A DNA stretch of 12,487 bases from Planctomycetaceae bacterium. Its GTDB lineage: Bacteria; Planctomycetota; Planctomycetia; Planctomycetales; Planctomycetaceae. Location of the stretch: positions 2,887-15,373 of the forward strand of contig DOCI01000135.1 in NCBI GenBank assembly GCA_003503535.1, in the 5' to 3' direction. Every line of letters begins with the position of its first letter. The stretch's first letter is position 1. Shown here one piece after another: positions 7,312 through 12,487 of the stretch. Position numbers and translations under genes: made by a program. The notes beneath the pieces are model-generated. The model did not search any database. It was not told the DNA's origin and saw nothing but the letters and a program-made list of their open reading frames with translations.

Positions 7312-8094
7312 ATGAAATCATCATCGTCTTTGCCACGTCGCTCGTTTCTTCAAACTTCACTTGCGGCGGGTACTGCTGGGGTCGTTGGTCTGCTGACTGG
7401 TTCTCAAAATTCCGTTCAGGCTGCTGAATCAAAAGCCGAGCCGGTCATCAAACCGGGATCTACAGTCCTGTTTCAGGGAGACTCCATTACCGATGCCGGT
7501 CGGAAAAAAGATAAGGAAAATCAGGATACCCCGAATATGCAACCGGGCTTCGGTGGCGGTTATGCCTGGATGACAGCCGCGGCTTTACTGACTGGTCCCC
7601 AAGGCGACACACTGAAGACCTATAACCGAGGAATCAGTGGCAATAAGGTTTATCAACTAGCTGATCGCTGGCAGACGGATTGCCTCGATTTGAAGCCGGA
7701 TGTGCTGAGCATTCTGATTGGCGTGAATGATATCTGGCATTATCTGAATGGAAAATATGACGGGACTGTGGAAAAGTACGAATCAGACTATCGTGCATTA
7801 CTGGCTCGCACTAAAGAGGCGTTGCCGAAGGTGAAATTAGTGATCTGCGAACCGTTTGTATTAAAAACCGGAGCAGTGACCGACAAATGGTTCCCAATGT
7901 TCGATGGATTCCGCGAAGCCTCTGCACGATTGGCTCAGGAAAACAATGCAATTTTTGTCCCATTCCAAACCATGTTCGATGAAGCTGTGAAATACGCCCC
8001 ACCCTCTCACTGGGCTGGCGACGGAGTTCACCCTTCATCGCATGGAGCGTCATTGATGGCATCAGCCTGGTTGCGAGCGGTTCAGGCAGGTTAA
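7312..8094 (+). CDS. Tat-exported SGNH/GDSL-type esterase
   Basis: A 260-residue hydrolase. The N-terminus has a twin-arginine signal, S-L-P-R9-R10-S-F-L, then a hydrophobic stretch (15-30) and a likely cleavage after VQA (about residue 37). All four SGNH blocks are visible: block I QGDSIT with nucleophile S58; block II YNRGISGN with G107; block III IGVND with N139; block V DGVHPSSH with D237 and H240. Such enzymes remove acetyl or other acyl groups from sugars and polysaccharides (rhamnogalacturonan-acetylesterase-like), in the periplasm or outside the cell. The ATG start has no strong Shine-Dalgarno. It is followed by a perfect 26-bp inverted repeat and then a co-directional gene, so read-through may be limited. 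Its substrate cannot be read from sequence. Confidence 0.9.
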   Translation: MKSSSSLPRRSFLQTSLAAGTAGVVGLLTGSQNSVQAAESKAEPVIKPGSTVLFQGDSITDAGRKKDKENQDTPNMQPGFGGGYAWMTAAALLTGPQGDTLKTYNRGISGNKVYQLADRWQTDCLDLKPDVLSILIGVNDIWHYLNGKYDGTVEKYESDYRALLARTKEALPKVKLVICEPFVLKTGAVTDKWFPMFDGFREASARLAQENNAIFVPFQTMFDEAVKYAPPSHWAGDGVHPSSHGASLMASAWLRAVQAG

Positions 8095-8108
8095 TATTAT
8101 TTAGATCA

Positions 8109-8184
8109 ATACAAGCACGAAGCGCAAGCGAGTGTGTCCGTAACATTCACATCAAACTCACTCGCTTGCGCTTCGTGCTTGTAT
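8109..8184. repeat. Perfect 26-bp inverted repeat (long hairpin) after the SGNH gene
   Basis: The left arm 8109-8134 (containing CAAGCACGAAGCGCAAGCGA) is the exact reverse complement of the right arm 8159-8184. A 24-nt loop separates them. It starts 15 bp after the hydrolase stop and ends 40 bp before the next start. In RNA it would form a very stable stem able to stop transcription or protect the upstream mRNA, but the bases after it (ATTTATTACT) are not a proper U-tract. The perfect identity of the arms suggests a recent or maintained mobile palindrome. Confidence 0.9.
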
Positions 8185-8224
8185 ATTTATTACTTACTGA
8201 TACGAATATTTATTTCGAGATCCC

Positions 8225-9601
8225 ATGCGATTCACGAAAACAATACGACTGAACGTCCCTGCTCAATTTGCCTTTGACTGGCATGCCAGACCGGGAGCGC
8301 TCTATCGGCTCCTACCTCCCTGGGAAGACATTCGGATTCTTCAGGCATCGAAGGGAATTCAGGTTGGGGAACGAGTCATCATGACCGTTCCCATGGGGCC
8401 GACTCGCAAAAAATGGATTGCAGAGCATACGGACTTTCAGGATGGCAGAGAATTTCAGGATGTGCAGGTTTCCGGGCCATTTGCATCGTGGAAGCATCGG
8501 CACATTTTTACACCGATCGACCAGACGACTTGCGAAATGACGGATGAGATCACCTATGAATTGCCGTTTGGGCCTCTGGGAAAACTCGGCTCTTCATTCG
8601 CAACCAGTAAACTCGAAGCGATGTTTGCCTATCGTCATGCACGAACGGCAACTGAATTGGATATTCATTATGAGTGGCAAGAAGTCCCGCGAAAACGAAT
8701 TCTGATTTCCGGTTCTTCAGGTCTGATCGGAACCTCACTCGTCTCGTTTCTCCGGACCGGTGGACATGAAGTTATCCGACTGGTTCGGGATAAAGCCGAG
8801 GCTGAGAATAATCCGCAGGCGATTTTCTGGGACATCAAAGCTGGCGAAATCGATCGTGATAAGTTGGAAGGGCTGGATGCCATCATTCATCTGGGGGGAG
8901 CCGGAATTGCCGACCATCGCTGGACAAAAGAGTATAAAGATACGATCAAGCAGAGCCGGGTGAAATCGACAGAATTACTCGCGAAGTCATTGGCCTCACT
9001 GGAGAATAAACCAGAAGTTTTCATCTCCACATCAGCAGTCGGATATTACGGCAACCGCGGTGATGAAGTTCTGACAGAAGTTTCTACTTCAGGAGTCGGA
9101 TTTCTTCCTGAGGTGGCTCGGGAATGGGAAGAGGCCGCTGAGCCAGCGAGATTGGCAGGCATCCGGGTGGTGCACCCTCGATTGGGCGTTGTGCTGACCC
9201 CCGCTGGAGCCGCTCTTCAGAAAATGCTGACTCCTTTCAAATTAGGTGGGGGCGGAGTTGTCGGTCCCGGCTCTCAATACTGGAGTACGATTTCCATTCA
9301 CGATGTCGTTGGTATCTATCATTACTGCATGATGAAAGAATCGATTCAAGGCCCCGTGAATACAGTCATTCCCCAGGAAACGACTAATAAGGAATTCATC
9401 AAAACGCTGGGCAAAGTGCTTAAACGTCCCACTATTGCTCCACTACCTTCGGTCGCCGTCAAAATGATGCTCGGCGAAATGGGCAAACCATTACTTCTCG
9501 ACAGCACCCGTGTTCAACCGCGAGTCCTTCTGGAAAACGGGTATCGCTTTCAGACAGAAACGTTGGAACAAACGCTGCGACAAGTCTTGGGGCGATTTTA
9601 G
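8225..9601 (+). CDS. SRPBCC domain fused to a TIGR01777-type NAD-dependent epimerase (YfcH-like)
   Basis: A 458-residue two-domain protein. Residues 1-150 resemble the SRPBCC/START-like cyclase fold (opening FTKTIRLNVPAQFAFDWHA), a ligand-binding hydrophobic pocket. Residues 158 onward are an extended short-chain dehydrogenase/epimerase domain with the nucleotide loop ISGSSGLIGTSL (161-172) and the TIGR01777 signature STSAVGYYGNRGD (268-280). HPRLGVVLTP (317-326), YWSTISIHDVVG (352-363) and a C-terminal DUF1731-like segment (about 400-458, with RVQPRVLLENGYRF) complete it. The stand-alone YfcH form is about 300 residues; the fused form is known in several phyla. Function is not established for the family; related proteins are linked to cell division or nucleotide-sugar chemistry only loosely. 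No signal peptide or clear Shine-Dalgarno. Confidence 0.88.
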   Translation: MRFTKTIRLNVPAQFAFDWHARPGALYRLLPPWEDIRILQASKGIQVGERVIMTVPMGPTRKKWIAEHTDFQDGREFQDVQVSGPFASWKHRHIFTPIDQTTCEMTDEITYELPFGPLGKLGSSFATSKLEAMFAYRHARTATELDIHYEWQEVPRKRILISGSSGLIGTSLVSFLRTGGHEVIRLVRDKAEAENNPQAIFWDIKAGEIDRDKLEGLDAIIHLGGAGIADHRWTKEYKDTIKQSRVKSTELLAKSLASLENKPEVFISTSAVGYYGNRGDEVLTEVSTSGVGFLPEVAREWEEAAEPARLAGIRVVHPRLGVVLTPAGAALQKMLTPFKLGGGGVVGPGSQYWSTISIHDVVGIYHYCMMKESIQGPVNTVIPQETTNKEFIKTLGKVLKRPTIAPLPSVAVKMMLGEMGKPLLLDSTRVQPRVLLENGYRFQTETLEQTLRQVLGRF

Positions 9602-9631
9602 TGCAGAGTTCGTGTTAACTATCAGAATTTA

Positions 9632-9810
9632 TGAACCACGGATGGACACGGATTTACACAGATGTTTTTACTGCTGGCCTATTTGTGGAAATAGGTCGAA
9701 ATTCAGGCTCTGGAAAAGAATGGATTTTGTTTGCCCGAGAATTTTGTAAGCAGACTCTGCATGATTTAATTAAAATTCATCCGTGATAATCCGTGTCCAT
9801 CCGTGGTTCA
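9632..9810. repeat. 179-bp element with 23-nt perfect terminal inverted repeats
   Basis: The left arm 9632-9654 (containing ACCACGGATGGACACGGATT) is the exact reverse complement of the right arm 9788-9810. Similarity goes about ten bases further inward with a few mismatches, to GATG/CATC. The core carries a small hairpin, CCTATTT-GTGG-AAATAGG (9678-9695), and no plausible gene. It fills most of the 294-bp gap between convergent genes (TIGR01777-type and nadB). The layout is that of a small non-autonomous element or two facing copies of one dispersed repeat. The remaining bases 9811-9895 show nothing I can name. Confidence 0.75.
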
Positions 9811-9895
9811 AAAAATACAAATCAAAAGTGCTTTTCGGAACAAAGCGAATAGATCATTTCGTCGAAGTTCGGCATGCATATCCTGACCTACGGCT

Positions 9896-11533
9896 TTATT
9901 TCATGTCTGGGAAATTCGCAGAGACATTGATATGCTTGCCCGGTTCATCGGGAGTTTCGGGGAAGTCGGAACGGTAATGGACGCCGCGAGATTCTGTTCG
10001 TTCAAGAGCTGAAATGAGTAGCAATCGAGCGACCAGCAGCATGTTCTGCAGGGACCAGCCGTCGACATTGACAAATTGTTGACGGGAAACGTATCGGTCC
10101 CAGAATTCGACTTGTTTCAAAGCATCGCTCAGTCCTTGAGCATCCCGCCAGATGCCTGCCTGACGCCACATCAAACTCAGGAGTGAGTTGCGGATATCTG
10201 TCAGATCGAGATCGGTTTGATCCATCTCTTGCCGCGGTTCATCTCCCTGGATCGGCATCGCGCAAAAATGATCGGCGATGTTTGCTGCTTCCCGCGAAGC
10301 GGCCAAGCCAGCAGCTTTGCCGTGGTACAAACCTTCGAGCAGACTGTTCGAAGCAAGTCGATTGGCGCCATGCAGTCCACTCGATGTGACTTCACCGGCT
10401 GCGAATAAGCCGGGGATTGAAGTGCGGCCCTCATGATCGATGACCACGCCGCCGATCATGTAATGGGCACCGGGGCGGACGGGAATCAAATCGACAGCCA
10501 GATCGAGACCAAACTGTGAACAGACTTCAGCGATATTCGGAAAGCGTTCTTCCACCAGTTTTCTATCGAGGTGTCTCAAATCGAGATAGACGCTCGATTG
10601 TCGCGTTTTATTCATTTGAGCGGTAATCGCCCGACTGACGATATCTCGCGGAGCGAGCTCGGCTGCTTCATCGTAATCGGGCATGAAGCGATAGCCATTC
10701 ACATCGACCAGATGAGCGCCCTCACCGCGGACTGCTTCGGAAATGAGATGTCGTGATCCCCCGGCGATATAGAGCACCGTTGGATGAAACTGCATCATTT
10801 CCATATCGCGCAGTTTTGCCCCTGCTCGAAATGCAATCGCGTGTCCATCGCCCGTTGCAATTTCCGGATTGGTCGTTTCCCGATAGAGCCGCCCCGCGCC
10901 GCCGGTTGCCAGAATCGTTTGCTTGGCCCAGATGAAGGTTTTGCCGTGATACGGATTCCAGACCAGCGCTCCGACGCAGGTGCCGTTGTATGTCAGCAGA
11001 TCGATCGTGAAGGTCTGTTCCCAGATCTGGGAGTCGGTCACGGTTTTTACGCGATGAATCATCGCCCGCATAATTTCCCGACCGGTTGCGTCACCGAGAG
11101 CATGAATGATGCGGCGGTGACTGTGTCCACCTTCCTGCGTCAACGCAAGGTGACCTTCGAATTGATCGAAGTTGGCACCGTAAGAAATCAGGTCGCGAAT
11201 AATCTCGGGAGCAGCGGAGGTGATCTCTTCAACGGTGTTTTCATCACACATTCCCTTGCCCGCAGCAATCGTATCGCGAGCATGATTAGAAACATGATCC
11301 TCAGGATCAAGCACTCCTGCAATTCCACCCTGAGCTTTCCAACTGTTAGAAAGTTCAACCTGACCTTTAGTCAAAATGATCGTATGCAGGCTGGGGTCAG
11401 TCGCGAGAGCGGCTCGCATCCCGGAAATTCCCCCGCCGATAATCAGCACATCGGTGAACGCGTGCGGAATCCGCTTGGGATGAAAGTCGACGAGATAGCG
11501 TCCACTTAACGGGAGTGTCAGTTCAGTTTTCAA
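9896..11533 (-). CDS. nadB: L-aspartate oxidase NadB
   Basis: A 545-residue flavoenzyme that oxidises L-aspartate to iminoaspartate, the first step of de novo NAD synthesis, feeding quinolinate synthase NadA. The FAD-binding GGGISG motif is at 33-38. KAQGGIAG (66-73) and EGGHSHRRI (134-142) follow. Catalytic-domain blocks are GDGHAIAFRAGAKLRD (228-243), MQFHPT (247-252), VRGEGAHL (268-275), ELAPRDIVSRAI (292-303), PGAHYMIGG (354-362) and the C-terminal FAD motif AAGEVTSSGLHGANRLASNS (378-397). The start is TTG: an in-frame TAA lies seven codons upstream, no ATG or GTG lies between, and the next in-frame starts fall inside the FAD fold. It lies 44 bp after the SDR stop on the same strand, with a terminator-like hairpin between. 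nadA and nadC are not in the window. Confidence 0.95.
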   Translation of the reverse strand: MKTELTLPLSGRYLVDFHPKRIPHAFTDVLIIGGGISGMRAALATDPSLHTIILTKGQVELSNSWKAQGGIAGVLDPEDHVSNHARDTIAAGKGMCDENTVEEITSAAPEIIRDLISYGANFDQFEGHLALTQEGGHSHRRIIHALGDATGREIMRAMIHRVKTVTDSQIWEQTFTIDLLTYNGTCVGALVWNPYHGKTFIWAKQTILATGGAGRLYRETTNPEIATGDGHAIAFRAGAKLRDMEMMQFHPTVLYIAGGSRHLISEAVRGEGAHLVDVNGYRFMPDYDEAAELAPRDIVSRAITAQMNKTRQSSVYLDLRHLDRKLVEERFPNIAEVCSQFGLDLAVDLIPVRPGAHYMIGGVVIDHEGRTSIPGLFAAGEVTSSGLHGANRLASNSLLEGLYHGKAAGLAASREAANIADHFCAMPIQGDEPRQEMDQTDLDLTDIRNSLLSLMWRQAGIWRDAQGLSDALKQVEFWDRYVSRQQFVNVDGWSLQNMLLVARLLLISALERTESRGVHYRSDFPETPDEPGKHINVSANFPDMK

Positions 11534-11556
11534 TCGGCTAGTCCGGGAGAATTACT

Positions 11557-11583
11557 AAAAAGAATCTGATTTTAACATCAGAT
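11557..11583 (-). terminator. Weak Rho-independent terminator or attenuator between the SDR gene and nadB
   Basis: On the minus strand ATCTGAT (11583-11577), a 6-nt loop, ATCAGAT (11570-11564), then TCTTTTT (11563-11557). The stem is perfect but only 7 bp and A+T-rich. The SDR stop codon TGA (11580-11578) lies in its left arm, so a terminating ribosome would cover it. It may reduce read-through into nadB. Confidence 0.5.
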
Positions 11584-12369
11584 CGTCATCGAGGAGAATC
11601 CTCCGTCAACAGCCAGATTATCACCTGTGATAAAGCTGCCCGCAACATCGGATGCCAGCAGCAGAACGGCTCCTGCCAACTCGTGCGATTCTCCAAATCG
11701 ATTCGCAGGAGTGTGCTTCATAATCGACTCAACTCGTTCGGGTGTGAGAACTTTGCGATTCTGTTCGGCTGGAAAAAAACCGGGGGATAAAGCGTTCACG
11801 CGAATTCCATCTTCTGCCCATTCCCGAGCCAGGTTTTTCGTCAGATTCAACACCGCTGCTTTCGAAGCCGAGTATGTGAAGACACGAGAAAGCGGGACGA
11901 TTGCAGACATCGAAGCGATGTTGATGATCGATCCCTGTCGTTTTTCATTGAGCCAGTATTTTGCAAAAATCTGACATGCCGTTCGTACCGATCCCAGATT
12001 GATATTAAAAATACGATCCCACTCTTCCTGAGTGATTTCGAGAAAAGGAGTCGCCGCATTTACGCCTGCCCCGTTCACAAGGACATCGGGAATGTGGCCG
12101 GATGAAACGCATAGATCCAGCAAAGACTGAATATCATCAGCAGAGGTGACATCTGCGGCAATAAACTCAGCGGAGCCTCCTGCCGATTGAATTTCCTGGA
12201 CGCGATTCGCACCAGCCTCTGCTGAACGCCCAGCAACGACAACATAAGCTCCAGCGGAAGCCAGACAATCACAAATCGCTCCGCCCAGCACTCCGGTGCC
12301 GCCAATTACGACAGCCGTTTTGCCCTGAAGTCCAAAGAGTTGTTGAAGATACTCTGCTGAATTCGCCAT
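11578..12369 (-). CDS. Short-chain dehydrogenase/reductase (classical SDR, possibly D-mannonate oxidoreductase-like)
   Basis: A 263-residue classical SDR. The nucleotide loop is GGTGVLGG (23-30); VNGAGVN (98-104) matches the NAG motif. The catalytic triad is S153 (NIASMS), Y166 and K170 (YSASK). The end, [11 protein letters not shown], is the usual SDR C-terminus. The segment [13 protein letters not shown] (196-208) resembles the subgroup that contains D-mannonate oxidoreductases of sugar-acid breakdown; this is a moderate hint only. I place the start at ATG 12369 because the SDR fold begins about 17 residues later, as usual. The frame stays open to 12471, but that extension passes through the palindrome at 12432-12445 and has no SDR similarity. 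A GTG five codons upstream is another possible start. nadB follows 44 bp downstream. Confidence 0.88.
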   Translation of the reverse strand: MANSAEYLQQLFGLQGKTAVVIGGTGVLGGAICDCLASAGAYVVVAGRSAEAGANRVQEIQSAGGSAEFIAADVTSADDIQSLLDLCVSSGHIPDVLVNGAGVNAATPFLEITQEEWDRIFNINLGSVRTACQIFAKYWLNEKRQGSIINIASMSAIVPLSRVFTYSASKAAVLNLTKNLAREWAEDGIRVNALSPGFFPAEQNRKVLTPERVESIMKHTPANRFGESHELAGAVLLLASDVAGSFITGDNLAVDGGFSSMTI

Positions 12370-12431
12370 GAGATGCCGGTTCACTTTCGAGAAAAACGCT
12401 TCGTTCAAAAAATATTTGGAGGCTAGGATGG

Positions 12432-12487
12432 TGCGTCCTGACGCAGCATGACATCTCCACATCTGCAGCACGGTGCGTCAGGACGCA
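12432..12487. repeat. Two inverted copies of a 14-nt palindrome upstream of the SDR gene
   Basis: TGCGTCCTGACGCA (12432-12445) and its reverse complement TGCGTCAGGACGCA (12474-12487). Each is a 6-bp stem (TGCGTC/GACGCA) with a 2-nt loop, and together they can form a longer hairpin over a 28-nt spacer. The second copy ends exactly at the window edge, so the element may continue. It lies about 60 bp before the SDR start, where a promoter or 5' leader would be. Confidence 0.8.

Noticed and set aside
9811..9895. Terminator for nadB (AAAAG/CTTTT with a T-rich stretch on the minus strand)
   Set aside because: The stem is only 5 bp and A+T-rich with a 2-nt loop, and the T-run is about 10 bases away; not convincing.
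10784..11509. Plus-strand open frame of 241 codons antisense to nadB
   Set aside because: It lies fully inside nadB, which has all family motifs. The translation shows no recognisable domain and the frame has no ribosome site, so it is a shadow of codon bias.
12370..12471. N-terminal extension of the SDR gene (34 codons)
   Set aside because: It runs through a palindromic repeat and lies outside the SDR fold; the ATG at 12369 gives the usual spacing to the nucleotide-binding loop.

Overview
The window most likely comes from a planctomycete chromosome (class Planctomycetia, Gimesia/Rubinisphaera-like). This is inferred from gene content, not from a marker gene. The pointers are two Gfo/Idh/MocA oxidoreductases, a Tat-exported SGNH hydrolase with a PRRSFL leader, weak or absent Shine-Dalgarno sequences, moderate G+C, and intergenic spaces full of palindromic repeats. 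There is no rRNA, tRNA, CRISPR array, phage or plasmid gene. Nearly all genes are housekeeping or general metabolism.

Layout. From 1 to 4583 five genes lie on the minus strand. In transcription order they are tyrosyl-tRNA synthetase (tyrS), a REP-associated tyrosine transposase (RAYT), a Gfo/Idh/MocA dehydrogenase, an LpxL/HtrB-type acyltransferase, and a Rieske ferredoxin cut by the window edge. murG starts divergently from tyrS at 4741, and the two share a 157-bp region with overlapping -10 elements. murG converges on a second Gfo/Idh/MocA gene (5918-7036). That gene is divergent from a Tat-exported SGNH/GDSL hydrolase (7312-8094), which is followed by a fused SRPBCC-epimerase of the TIGR01777 type (8225-9601). 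On the far side, minus-strand nadB (9896-11533, TTG start) lies 44 bp downstream of a short-chain dehydrogenase gene (11578-12369).

Functional links. murG (peptidoglycan lipid II synthesis) and the acyltransferase (lipid A-type acylation) point to a Gram-negative envelope with peptidoglycan. tyrS, nadB and murG are core functions. The dehydrogenases and the hydrolase fit the sugar- and polysaccharide-degrading lifestyle of planctomycetes, but their substrates cannot be read from sequence.

The most notable content is outside the metabolic genes. Almost every intergenic space carries a palindromic repeat, and at least six unrelated types are visible in 12.5 kb. One type is an inverted pair of REP-like hairpins that brackets the RAYT gene, with an 18-nt identical core and compensatory changes in the tip stem. 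This is the best candidate for a resident, possibly mobile system. I see no previously undescribed defence or biosynthetic system here.
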